DNA of 40,011 nucleotides from the NCBI GenBank assembly GCA_041581055.1, contig JBFGCT010000012.1, positions 1 to 40,011 on the forward strand, in the 5' to 3' direction. The notes under the pieces are model-generated. The model was not told where the DNA came from. It did no database searches and saw nothing but the letters and a program-made list of their open reading frames with translations. This DNA is from JBFGCT01 sp041581055 (GTDB lineage: Bacteria > Actinomycetota > Acidimicrobiia > Acidimicrobiales > Ilumatobacteraceae). Shown piece after piece: positions 7,568 to 15,249 of this stretch; position 1 is the first letter of the stretch, and every line of letters begins with the position of its first letter. The position numbers and the translations under genes were made by a program.

Positions 7568-8773
7568 ATGGAGTTCCGGCGCATCGAGAACCTGCCCCCG
7601 TACGTGTTCTCGATCATCAACGGGTTGAAGATCGAGGCCCGGCGGGCGGGCGCCGACGTGATCGACCTCGGCTTCGGGAATCCCGACATCCCCTCGCCCG
7701 AGATCGCCGTGGCCAAGCTCGCCGAGTCGGCCCACAACCCGAAGAACCACCGATACTCGCTGAGCCGCGGCCTCCCCAAGCTGCGCGAGGCGATCGCCGC
7801 GTACTACAGGAACAAGTGGGACGTCGATCTCGACCCCGAGCTGGAGATCACCAACACGATCGGCTCGAAGGAGGGGTTCACCCACCTGATGTGGGTGCTG
7901 CTCGACCGCGGGGACGCGGCGATCGTGCCGAGCCCGAGCTACCCGATCCACATCTACGGCCCGCTGTTCGCCGGCGCCGACCTGCGCCAGGTCCCGATGA
8001 AGTTCCTCGCCAACCCGGCCGAGCGCCAGCACTTCGCCGCCGACTTCATGGACAGCCTGACGACCGCCTACGACGTCGGCTGGCCCAAGCCGCGCGTGCT
8101 GGTGATGTCGTTCCCGCACAACCCGACCGGGGCCTGCGTCGACCTCGACTTCATGCAGCAGGTCGTCGACTTCTGCCGCGAGCGCGGGATGATCGTCGTC
8201 AACGACTTCGCCTACGCCGACGTCGGCTTCGACGGCTACCAGCCGCCGAGCATCCTCCAGGCCGAGGGCGCCAAGGACTGCGCGGTCGAGCTGTACTCGA
8301 TGACCAAGAGCTTCTCGATGGCCGGGTGGCGCTGCGGGTTCCTGCTCGGCAACGCCGAGATCGTCCAGGCGCTCGTCAAGCTGAAGAGCTACCTCGACTA
8401 CGGGATGTTCCAGCCGGTGCAGATCGCGGCGACGGTGACGATGAACGAGGCGTCGGACTTCCCCGACGAGGTGCGGGCGACGTACGAGTCGCGGTGCGAC
8501 ACGCTCGTCGATGGCCTCGGCCGGATCGGGTGGGACATCCCCAAGCCCGGCGGGACGATGTTCGTCTGGGCGCCGATCCCCGAGCCGTACTCCGATCTGG
8601 ACTCGGTCGAGTTCTGCTCGATGATCGTGCGCGACGCCGACGTGGCGCTGTCGCCCGGCGTCGGCTTCGGGCCGGGCGGCGAGGGATTCGTGCGCTTCGC
8701 GCTGATCGAGAACGATAAGCGCATCCCGCAGGCGATCCGCAACCTGAGGCGCGGCCTGCCCAAGCTCGGTTAA
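7568..8773 (+). CDS. Class I/II PLP aminotransferase, AlaC-like
   Basis: A 401-aa fold-type I PLP enzyme, most like AlaC (glutamate-pyruvate aminotransferase) and the LL-DAP aminotransferase family. Visible residues are DLGFGNPDIPSP, YSLSRGLPKLREAIA, the NPTG loop (FPHNPTGACVD), DFAYAD for the PLP pyridine contact, the Schiff-base lysine K247 in SMTKSFSMAGWR, and the C-terminal carboxylate Arg in FVRFALIEN. AlaC makes alanine, a peptidoglycan precursor. A DapL-like role cannot be ruled out from sequence alone. Confidence 0.88.
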   Translation: MEFRRIENLPPYVFSIINGLKIEARRAGADVIDLGFGNPDIPSPEIAVAKLAESAHNPKNHRYSLSRGLPKLREAIAAYYRNKWDVDLDPELEITNTIGSKEGFTHLMWVLLDRGDAAIVPSPSYPIHIYGPLFAGADLRQVPMKFLANPAERQHFAADFMDSLTTAYDVGWPKPRVLVMSFPHNPTGACVDLDFMQQVVDFCRERGMIVVNDFAYADVGFDGYQPPSILQAEGAKDCAVELYSMTKSFSMAGWRCGFLLGNAEIVQALVKLKSYLDYGMFQPVQIAATVTMNEASDFPDEVRATYESRCDTLVDGLGRIGWDIPKPGGTMFVWAPIPEPYSDLDSVEFCSMIVRDADVALSPGVGFGPGGEGFVRFALIENDKRIPQAIRNLRRGLPKLG

Positions 8774-8778
8774 GCCGA

Positions 8779-8808
8779 CGGCTCGCCGCCGATCGGGCCG
8801 GCGGTGAG
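8779..8808. repeat. Left copy of the 30-bp imperfect direct repeat flanking the DUF4157 gene
   Basis: Contains the exact 19-mer GCCGCCGATCGGGCCGGCG (8785-8803). Over 30 bp it matches the right copy at 27 positions. It starts 6 bp after the alaC-like stop codon. Confidence 0.7.
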
Positions 8809-8913
8809 TGGCTCCCGTGCCACTGCGCCGGCTGCTAGGGTCCGAGGACGTTAGAAATTGCAGGTCGGCCGGTGCGCGGGTGCAGACGGCCCGGTTTCGC
8901 GAGATGAGCCGCC
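8809..8913 (+). promoter_or_regulatory. Upstream region of the DUF4157 gene
   Basis: About 105 bp with no ORF. TAGGGT at 8836-8841 and the AT-rich TTAGAAATTG at 8851-8860 are the only -10-like elements, and neither has a convincing -35. CGAGAT at 8900-8905 lies 8 nt before the ATG and would fit the leaderless pattern weakly. No good Shine-Dalgarno sequence is seen. This is a different, more AT-rich context from the other starts in the window. Confidence 0.3.
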
Positions 8914-10869
8914 ATGGGCACCCACGCCAAGAATCGGCCCCGAGATAGCCAAGGCGAGGCCGCCTTGAATTCCCGGGCCCGACCGGGATCCGGTGGGAAA
9001 GCCACCGCTCAGTTCATGGACAGTCGCCCAGCGGCTCTTGCGCAAGCGGGTCTGCAGGGAATTGCCGACAACAGCTCGCAGGTTCGACGATCGAACGCAT
9101 ATCAAGAAGCGGCCGACCGCAGTCGGGGATCCAGGAAGAACGATATGGGTCTGTCCGGTGCCCTGAAGGCAGGAATAGAACGCCTCTCGGGTCACGACAT
9201 GAACGACGTAAAGGTTCATCACAATTCGTCTCGGCCCGCACAGCTGCATGCGCGGGCTTACGCGCGGGGCGCCGACATATACATAGCGCCTGGCGAGCAA
9301 AGACACTTGCCACATGAAGCGTGGCACGTGGTGCAACAGAAGCAGGGCAGGGTAGGCATCACCGCCCACTTGTCGAACGTAGCTGTCAATGATGATCCGG
9401 CCCTGGAGAGCGAAGCGGACGTGATGGGCGCGCGGGCGGCTGCCATGGGGTCTGACCTGAACGGCGAGCGCACCGTCGGCGTTGCCAACTCGTCCGGCGC
9501 CCGGCGCCCTGTCGTGCAGGGAGTATTCGATTGGCTGATCAATGCGGCCCACAACCGAAGGAAAGTCGGAGTCGAGATCACGGAGGACAATGGAGGTGGC
9601 AACGGAATCGCTGAACTGAATCCGACCGCAGCCTGGGCGGCGCTCGCCGGCCCGGCGCAAGCTGCGCTGTGGACCCACACGGTCAATCTCCACAACGCGG
9701 CGGACGGAGCGCAGGTGTGGCAAGTGGCGGTTGCCAACACGATGATGCCCACGTATTTCGCGACAACCGCTGGCAACAAGCGGGAGTGGATGAAGTGGGG
9801 TTCGGTATTGCTGACCGAAGACTACGGAGATTTTGAATGGATCGTACGGCATCCGAGCGATGTTCAAGGCGTGACGTACTACCGGGACGAGTTGGCAAAC
9901 GTCAACGCGGCCCGACAGACCTTTCGGGGTGCGCTTGCCGCCCTCGGGGCCGGCAACCAGTTTGTCCTGGCGTTGAACAACAACCCGGCGCTCGGAGAGG
10001 TCTTCTACGTCAACCTCCAGGCGACCAACGACGCGTCCAGCCAGATCACGTTCGAGTCCACGGATCGAGGCAAGACCAAGCAGGCGCTGCTCGAGGGCAT
10101 GACGCACGGCCTGAACAAGAGACAAGTGCCCAATCGAGCAAGTCTGGTGGACCCAGACGCGGCCATTGCCGCGACGGTCACGACCGCCGCCGGCCGCGTC
10201 GCGGTGGCCAACGTCGATCGCGAGCTGATCATGGCCTATCTCCTCGGCGACATGACCCACAAGATGGCGACGTTGATCAGCGGCGCGGGCTGGGCCGGCG
10301 CCATAGCAGCCAATTTCAAACAGTGGAGAACGTTGTTCCCGAAGTCGCATCCCTCGCAGATCATGTTCCAGGCAATGGACGATCTTCCGACGCTCACCAA
10401 CATCAACGCGCTGAGGGTTGCGATCAACGCCCAGAGTGCGGCGATCATCGGCGACGTCACCGATCTGTTTGCCCAGAAACTGCACGATCAGACGATCAAC
10501 GTCGAGTGGAATCCTGGGACTCCTTTGGCTCCCGGGGCATTTACAGCCGCTTCGGACCCGGCGGGTGCCATCTTCAACGCCGTGACTACGGGGACCTATC
10601 CCGTAGGAGGCAAGCCCGTCCTGCAGGCTGCGCTCGTAGGCTTCTGCGCGGCAAACGGTGTGGTTCTGGCGACTGAATTCACAAATGCGCTGACCGCGCT
10701 CACGGACTCCACGGCCGGCCCGGCCGCCGTCGTTCGAAGTACGGGGTTCGCGACGCACGGCGGTTCGAACAAAGGCTTCGCGTTCGAGGACCGGGCCGAG
10801 GTTGCCACTCAGTTTCCCGGTCTCGCATCGACGTACAGCCGTGTACAAGCGGTGGTCGATCGGTACTGA
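8914..10869 (+). CDS. DUF4157 (eCIS-core) putative metallopeptidase with unknown C-terminal region
   Basis: A 651-aa accessory protein. Residues ~79-178 are an eCIS-core (DUF4157, PF13699) domain: GLSGALKAGIERLSG, DVKVHHNSSRPAQLHARAYA, DIYIAPGEQRHLPHEAWHVVQQ with the zinc-binding HEAWH at 134-138, and a downstream acidic ligand candidate in ESEADVMGARA (165-175). This domain is common on proteins linked to extracellular contractile injection systems, though it also occurs alone. Residues 1-78 are polar and probably disordered. Residues ~205-651 match nothing I know; they are Ala/Asn-rich, with a single Cys near residue 579. No signal peptide or membrane helix is visible, so Sec export is unlikely. 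GC is visibly lower than in the flanks and codons such as AGA, ATA, TCA and AAT appear, which suggests transfer. No injection-system structural gene is in the window. ATG 8914 is the first start after an in-frame TGA (8905). Confidence 0.85.
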   Translation: MGTHAKNRPRDSQGEAALNSRARPGSGGKATAQFMDSRPAALAQAGLQGIADNSSQVRRSNAYQEAADRSRGSRKNDMGLSGALKAGIERLSGHDMNDVKVHHNSSRPAQLHARAYARGADIYIAPGEQRHLPHEAWHVVQQKQGRVGITAHLSNVAVNDDPALESEADVMGARAAAMGSDLNGERTVGVANSSGARRPVVQGVFDWLINAAHNRRKVGVEITEDNGGGNGIAELNPTAAWAALAGPAQAALWTHTVNLHNAADGAQVWQVAVANTMMPTYFATTAGNKREWMKWGSVLLTEDYGDFEWIVRHPSDVQGVTYYRDELANVNAARQTFRGALAALGAGNQFVLALNNNPALGEVFYVNLQATNDASSQITFESTDRGKTKQALLEGMTHGLNKRQVPNRASLVDPDAAIAATVTTAAGRVAVANVDRELIMAYLLGDMTHKMATLISGAGWAGAIAANFKQWRTLFPKSHPSQIMFQAMDDLPTLTNINALRVAINAQSAAIIGDVTDLFAQKLHDQTINVEWNPGTPLAPGAFTAASDPAGAIFNAVTTGTYPVGGKPVLQAALVGFCAANGVVLATEFTNALTALTDSTAGPAAVVRSTGFATHGGSNKGFAFEDRAEVATQFPGLASTYSRVQAVVDRY

Positions 10870-10894
10870 GACCGACTGCCCGGCCCCTCCAAAC

Positions 10895-10924
10895 CGGCTA
10901 GCCGCCGATCGGGCCGGCGAGGAG
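10895..10924. repeat. Right copy of the 30-bp imperfect direct repeat flanking the DUF4157 gene
   Basis: The 19-mer at 10901-10919 is identical to 8785-8803. This copy encodes, on the minus strand, the last residues (LLAGPIGG) of the ACT-domain protein; its stop codon is at 10900-10898. Confidence 0.7.
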
Positions 10925-11530
10925 GGCGTCGGCCAACCGCGCGTACAGCGAGAGGCGGACGCGCTCGCGCTCGTGGATCGGGCGTTCGGAGCGGCCGGCG
11001 GCGATCGTCAGCCCGCTGGCGAGGAGGTTGGCCCAGGCGAGATCGCCCGGCGCGGCGTCCTCGACGCCCTCGAGGTGGCCGGCGCCGGAGAGGAACGCCA
11101 GCAACCAGGCGAGGTCCGGCGGCTCGCCGATCTGCCCGATCGGTTCGGCGTCACGCAGCACCACGACCCACTGAACGTCGATCACCCGGGCCACGCCGCC
11201 GCACAGCATGCCGAGGCGCTCGCCCGCCGCGGACTCGGCCAACGCCGCGCCCGCCGCCAGCGCGGCGAGGTTCGGGTCGACCCGATCGTCGTGGATGACG
11301 CGGATGTCCTCGACCGACACGCCGTCGACGGCGTCGACCTCGGCCGCCAGCAGCGGGATCAGCTCGGCGTCGGCCAGCACGACCGTCAGCTCGTCGATCG
11401 CCCGCCCGGCGCCCTGCTCCAGGATCTCGATGCCGAGCACGTCGCCGCGCACCGCGCCGACCCGGCTGGCGACCTGGCCGAGCGCGCCGGGCCGGTCCGG
11501 CATCCAGACGCGTACGACGACCGTCACCAT
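10898..11530 (-). CDS. ACT-domain protein
   Basis: A 210-aa protein whose N-terminal ~80 residues form an ACT domain (VTVVVRVWMPDRPGALGQVASRVGAVRGDVLGIEI), the usual small-molecule (amino acid) sensing fold. The remaining part resembles a degenerate GAF-like or second regulatory region (AAGERLGMLCGGVARVIDVQWVVVLRDAEP, then a helical end), with no catalytic motif. ATG 11530 follows TACCGT by 8 nt. The last residues lie in the right direct repeat; the C-terminus may therefore have been duplicated or rebuilt when the DUF4157 gene arrived. The ligand and partner are unknown. Confidence 0.8.
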   Translation of the reverse strand: MVTVVVRVWMPDRPGALGQVASRVGAVRGDVLGIEILEQGAGRAIDELTVVLADAELIPLLAAEVDAVDGVSVEDIRVIHDDRVDPNLAALAAGAALAESAAGERLGMLCGGVARVIDVQWVVVLRDAEPIGQIGEPPDLAWLLAFLSGAGHLEGVEDAAPGDLAWANLLASGLTIAAGRSERPIHERERVRLSLYARLADALLAGPIGG

Positions 11531-11538
11531 GTCGCGGC

Positions 11539-11544
11539 ACGGTA
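11539..11544 (-). promoter_or_regulatory. Leaderless -10 box (TACCGT) of the ACT gene
   Basis: On the minus strand TACCGT ends 8 nt before ATG 11530, in the 67-bp gap downstream of glpK. Confidence 0.45.
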
Positions 11545-11597
11545 GCGGCGCGTCGGCGACGGCAGGATGACCATCGTGTGACGGCGACGTTGCGCGC

Positions 11598-13097
11598 TCA
11601 GCTCGCCGCGCCCCCGTCGTCGACCCAGCGGCGCGAACGCTCGACGGCCCGCAGCCATTGGGTGTGCAGGGCGTCGGCGGCCGTCCGGTCCGGGTCCGGG
11701 TCGAACGTGGCCTCCAGCGACCACTGGGCGCCGACGGCGGCGAGCGAGTCCCAGACGCCCTCGGCGAGGCCGGCGAGGAACGCCGCCCCGAGCGCGGTCG
11801 TCTCCTGGTCGGCGGGCCGCTGCACCCTGACGCCGAGCTGGTCGGCCTGGAACTGGAGCAGGAGGTCCATCACCGAGGCGCCGCCGTCGACGCGCAGGTC
11901 GACGATCGGCGTGCCGCTCGCCGCGACCATCGCGTCGACGACGTCGCGGGTCTGGTACGCCATCGCCTCGACGACGGCGCGGGTGATGTGAGCCCGTGTC
12001 GTCCCCCGCGTGATGCCGACAATCGTGCCGCGGGCGTACGGGTCCCACCACGGCGAGCCGAGCCCGGCGAACGCCGGCACGACGTAGACGCCGCCGGTGT
12101 CGTCGACCGACGTGGCCAGTGGCCCGGTCTCGGCCGCGTCGTCGATCAGGTTCAGCCCGTCGCGCAGCCATTGGATCGCCGCTCCGGTGACGAAGATCGC
12201 CCCCTCGAGCGCGTAGTGGGTCGTGCCGTCGGCGAGCGTCCACGCGACGGTCGTCAGCATCCCCTCGGTCGGCGGCGGGCACGACTCGCCGACGTTGAGC
12301 AGCACGAACGACCCGGTGCCGTAGGTGTTCTTCGCCATGCCGGGCTCGACGCAGGCCTGTCCGAACAGCGCCGCCTGCTGATCGCCGGCGACACCGCTGA
12401 CCAGGATGCCGCCGGGCACGCCGCCGGCGTCCGCGGTCAGGCCGATCCGGCCGCTCGACGGCACGATCGCGGGGAGCGCGTCGATCGGCACCCCGAGCAG
12501 GTCGCACAGGTCGGGATCCCAGGTCCGGCTGCGGATGTCGCACAGCATCGTCCGGCTGGCGTTGGTGACGTCGGTGGCGAACACCTCGCGTCCGGTCAGG
12601 TTCCAGATCAGCCACGCGTCGATCGTGCCGAGCGCGAGATCGTCGTCGACGGGGATCGCCCGCTCGCGCAGCAGCCACTCGAACTTGGTCCCCGAGAAGT
12701 ACGGGTCGAGCACGAGGCCCGTGCGCTCGCGCACCAGCGGCAGATGCCCGGCCTCCTCCAGCTCGTCGCAGCGCGCCGCCGTCCGCCGGTCCTGCCACAC
12801 GATCGCCGTGCCGTACGGTTCGCCGGTCGAGCGGTTCCAGGCGACGACGGTCTCGCGTTGGTTCGTGATCCCGATCGCCGCGACCGAGTCGCGGCCGACC
12901 TGCCCGAGCACGTCGCCGACCGTCGCCACCACGGCGTCCCAGATCTCGGTGGCGTCGTGTTCGACCCAGCCGGGCCGTGGATAGTGCTGCGTGAACTCGC
13001 GGTAGGAGGCGACGACCGGCGAGTCGTCGGTGAACACCGCGCGCGAGCGCACGCCCGTCGTGCCGGCGTCGATGGCGATCACACAGGGAGAGGTCAC
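11598..13097 (-). CDS. glpK: Glycerol kinase
   Basis: FGGY-family kinase of 499 aa, the usual GlpK length, making sn-glycerol 3-phosphate from glycerol and ATP. It shows the N-terminal phosphate loop AIDAGTTGVRSRAV, GITNQRET, the GlpK-specific YFSGTKFEWLL, IDAWLIWNLTG, the second ATP segment KNTYGTGSF, and the FGGY C-terminal signature region RVDGGASVMDLLLQFQADQLG. GTG 13097 is preceded by TACATT at 7 nt. There is no adjacent glpF or glpD. The product supplies glycolipid and phospholipid synthesis as well as lower glycolysis. Confidence 0.95.
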   Translation of the reverse strand: MTSPCVIAIDAGTTGVRSRAVFTDDSPVVASYREFTQHYPRPGWVEHDATEIWDAVVATVGDVLGQVGRDSVAAIGITNQRETVVAWNRSTGEPYGTAIVWQDRRTAARCDELEEAGHLPLVRERTGLVLDPYFSGTKFEWLLRERAIPVDDDLALGTIDAWLIWNLTGREVFATDVTNASRTMLCDIRSRTWDPDLCDLLGVPIDALPAIVPSSGRIGLTADAGGVPGGILVSGVAGDQQAALFGQACVEPGMAKNTYGTGSFVLLNVGESCPPPTEGMLTTVAWTLADGTTHYALEGAIFVTGAAIQWLRDGLNLIDDAAETGPLATSVDDTGGVYVVPAFAGLGSPWWDPYARGTIVGITRGTTRAHITRAVVEAMAYQTRDVVDAMVAASGTPIVDLRVDGGASVMDLLLQFQADQLGVRVQRPADQETTALGAAFLAGLAEGVWDSLAAVGAQWSLEATFDPDPDRTAADALHTQWLRAVERSRRWVDDGGAAS

Positions 13098-13104
13098 GGC
13101 CGCG

Positions 13105-13110
13105 AATGTA
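13105..13110 (-). promoter_or_regulatory. Leaderless -10 box (TACATT) of glpK
   Basis: A good -10 match on the minus strand, ending 7 nt before GTG 13097 in a 51-bp intergenic gap. Confidence 0.55.
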
Positions 13111-13148
13111 GTGAAACCCGACGGTGCCGGACGGTGTCGGCGCCTCGT

Positions 13149-13523
13149 TCAGCGCTTCTTGCGTTTCGCCGGCCGGTTCGGACCCTGCGAGGTCCGCCGC
13201 GTCGGCGCCGGCCGCGCCGGCCGCCCCGACCCGCCCGACCCGCCCGACCGTCCGGACCGGGCCGGGGCGCCGTCGCCGGCGGCGGACCGCTCGGCCTTCT
13301 CGGCTCGGAGCTGCTTCATCGTCTTGCGCTGGTAGCCGAACTTGGCCAGGACGAAGCCGAACACCAGGTACAGCGGCCCGCTGACGAGCACGCCGGCGAT
13401 CGCCCCGAGCACGCCGGCGTCCTGGAAGAACACGAGGAAGACAGCGGTCATGATCCCGGCGTACACGACCCATTCGCGCATGAGCCGATTCCATGGAACC
13501 GGTCTGGTGCTGTCCCACCCCAC
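13149..13523 (-). CDS. Small membrane protein with basic Gly/Pro-rich tail
   Basis: A 124-aa protein with two hydrophobic helices (about residues 19-34 and 39-60), then FGYQRKTMKQLRAEKAE and a low-complexity tail of repeated SGGSGRPARPA ending in KRKKR. The layout resembles small DUF4229-like actinobacterial membrane proteins, but the match is by general form only. GTG 13523 sits 7 nt after TAGCAC; an internal ATG near residue 15 (MREWVVY) is a possible alternative start. It is divergent from pfkA and upstream of glpK. Confidence 0.65.
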   Translation of the reverse strand: MGWDSTRPVPWNRLMREWVVYAGIMTAVFLVFFQDAGVLGAIAGVLVSGPLYLVFGFVLAKFGYQRKTMKQLRAEKAERSAAGDGAPARSGRSGGSGGSGRPARPAPTRRTSQGPNRPAKRKKR

Positions 13524-13530
13524 GACGACA

Positions 13531-13536
13531 GTGCTA
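13531..13536 (-). promoter_or_regulatory. Possible leaderless -10 box (TAGCAC) of the small membrane gene
   Basis: TAGCAC ends 7 nt before GTG 13523 on the minus strand. It lacks the final T of TANNNT. Confidence 0.3.
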
Positions 13537-13602
13537 TCACCGCTGGGCCCCGCCGCCCAGCCCGGCGGTCGCGCGGCCGGTGCGTCCGCTCCGCCCCCGC
13601 CG

Positions 13603-13608
13603 TACGCT
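13603..13608 (+). promoter_or_regulatory. Leaderless -10 box (TACGCT) of pfkA
   Basis: TACGCT ends 8 nt before GTG 13617. The divergent box for the small membrane gene lies about 66 bp away. Confidence 0.45.
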
Positions 13609-13616
13609 CAGCTCCC

Positions 13617-14651
13617 GTGCGAGTCGGAGTGTTGACGGGTGGGGGTGACTGTCCGGGGCTGAACGCGGTGATCCGGGCGATCGTCCGCAAGGCGGAACGA
13701 GGTTTCGGCGACGAGGTCGTCGGGTTCCTCGACGCCTGGTCAGGCGTGCAGGAGCGGCGCACGATGCCGCTGACGGTCGAGACGATGCGGGGCACGCTTC
13801 CCCGGGGCGGCACCGTGCTCGGCACCCGTCGCGGCAGCCCGTACGACACCCCCGACGGCGTCGAGCTCGTGACGCGCACCATCGCCGACCTCGCCCTCGA
13901 CGGTCTGATCGTGATCGGCGGCAACGGGACGTTGAGCATCGCCTGCGACTTGCACTCCGACCACGGGCTGCCGATCATCGGCGTGCCGAAGACGATCGAC
14001 AACGACATCGTGGGGACCGACGTGACGTTCGGATTCAACACCGCCGTCCAGATCGCGACCGACGCGATCGACCGGCTCCACACCACCGCCGAGAGCCACG
14101 ACCGGGTCATGCTCGTCGAGGTGATGGGCCGCCACACCGGGTGGATCGCGACGTATTCCGGGATCGCCGGGGGAGCGGCGGCGGTCTTGATCCCCGAGAT
14201 CCCGTTCGAGGTGGACGAGCTCTGCACACGGCTCGTCCGGCGTCACGACCGCGGGCGGTTCGCGTCGATCGTCGTCGTCGCCGAGGGCGCCGAGCCGGCG
14301 CCCGGGACGATGGCGGTCGGCGACAACGTCGTCGACCGCTTCGGACACGCTGTCCTCGGTGGCGTCGCCCACCGTGTGGCGGCGGCGATCGGCGAGCGGA
14401 TCGACTACGAGACGCGGGTCGTCGAGCTCGGTCACGTGCAGCGCGGCGGAACCCCGACCGCGTACGACCGTGTGCTGTCGGCGCGGTTCGGCGTCGCGGC
14501 GATCGACGCCGTCCACGGGCGGCACTGGGGCAAGATGACCGTGCTGCGCGGCACGAAGATCGAGCTGGCCGATCTCACCGTCGCCGTCGGCAAGACGCGC
14601 ACGGTCGACACCGACCTGTACCACGGCGTCGCCGAGCACTTCTTCGGATGA
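13617..14651 (+). CDS. pfkA: 6-phosphofructokinase (group III type)
   Basis: Phosphorylates fructose 6-phosphate to the 1,6-bisphosphate; 344 aa, close to bacterial PfkA. Seen are the N-terminal VLTGGGDCPGLNAVIR, GGNGTLS with Gly104, PKTIDNDI with Lys125 and catalytic Asp128, and EVMGRHTGWIA. Gly at 104 points to ATP use, while Lys in PKTIDND is shared with PPi-dependent enzymes; this G/K pair is typical of the actinobacterial group III ATP-PFKs. The GTG start directly begins RVGVLTGGG, leaving no alternative. It converges with the mtrAB-lipoprotein operon, the two stops being 4 bp apart. Confidence 0.93.
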   Translation: MRVGVLTGGGDCPGLNAVIRAIVRKAERGFGDEVVGFLDAWSGVQERRTMPLTVETMRGTLPRGGTVLGTRRGSPYDTPDGVELVTRTIADLALDGLIVIGGNGTLSIACDLHSDHGLPIIGVPKTIDNDIVGTDVTFGFNTAVQIATDAIDRLHTTAESHDRVMLVEVMGRHTGWIATYSGIAGGAAAVLIPEIPFEVDELCTRLVRRHDRGRFASIVVVAEGAEPAPGTMAVGDNVVDRFGHAVLGGVAHRVAAAIGERIDYETRVVELGHVQRGGTPTAYDRVLSARFGVAAIDAVHGRHWGKMTVLRGTKIELADLTVAVGKTRTVDTDLYHGVAEHFFG

Positions 14652-14655
14652 CCGC

Positions 14656-15249
14656 TCAGCTGCTGCTGGGGATCGCCGGGAACGGCGGCTGGGTCGACTC
14701 GATCAGCGACCGGTAGTCGTAGATCGACAGGGGCCCCGTGGTGAGCACGCCGTTGCCGTCCGGGAACGCCTGCTCCTCGCCGTTGATCCGCAGGTTGACC
14801 CGCTCGACGTTGTCGACGCCCGTCGCGGTGGCGACGATCTGGGCGACCGCCAACCGCACGCCGTTGACGTCGAGGCCGGCGAACGCGTCGTTGATGTCGA
14901 CGGTCAGGATCTGCCCCCGCAGCCGCACGCTCAGCAGCTCGAGGTCGTCGGGGATCGCCGTCTCGAGTTGCTCGAAGGCGTTGCGGCCCGCCAGCAGGGA
15001 GGTCAGGACGTCCTCCGCCTCGGCGGGCACGTCGCGCGGGACCGATCGCAGCACTCGCTGATCGCCCTCGGTCGAGGTGATCAGGTAGATCCGGCTGGTG
15101 CCGGCGGCGACACCGCCGGCGGCGACACCGCCGAAGTTGCCGCGGTCCTCGACGGGGACATCGCGTGGCGCGGCGTCCTCGCTGATGGTGCATGATCCGG
15201 CGGTGACCGCGAGCGCGATGAGCGCCATGAGCGCGAGGCCGGCGCGCAT
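14656..15249 (-). CDS. GerMN-domain lipoprotein, LpqB-like but short
   Basis: A 197-aa exported lipoprotein candidate. An N-terminal hydrophobic stretch MRAGLALMALIALAVTAGSC ends at a plausible lipobox Cys (residue 20). A GerMN domain follows (RIYLITS... LTSLLAGRNAFEQLETAIP... VDINDAFAGLDVNG... QIVATATGVDNVERVNLRINGEE). It is the third gene after mtrA and mtrB, where actinobacteria carry lpqB. Typical LpqB is roughly three times longer and adds a beta-propeller, which is absent here. The ATG at 15249 overlaps the HK stop (TGATG). A 15-bp unit is tandemly duplicated at 15100-15129, giving GGVAAGGVAA. A likely role is modulating the MtrB sensor. Confidence 0.8.
   Translation of the reverse strand: MRAGLALMALIALAVTAGSCTISEDAAPRDVPVEDRGNFGGVAAGGVAAGTSRIYLITSTEGDQRVLRSVPRDVPAEAEDVLTSLLAGRNAFEQLETAIPDDLELLSVRLRGQILTVDINDAFAGLDVNGVRLAVAQIVATATGVDNVERVNLRINGEEQAFPDGNGVLTTGPLSIYDYRSLIESTQPPFPAIPSSS

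Noticed and set aside
8851..10848. A 665-codon open frame on the minus strand opposite the DUF4157 gene
   Set aside because: The plus strand carries an unmistakable DUF4157 core with HEAWH; the minus frame gives a composition rich in Arg, His and Val with no motif and no promoter. It is a shadow.
11524..13518. A 664-codon minus-strand frame overlapping glpK
   Set aside because: It lies in another frame of the same strand as glpK and translates to low-complexity Arg/Gly; glpK motifs are complete in the chosen frame.
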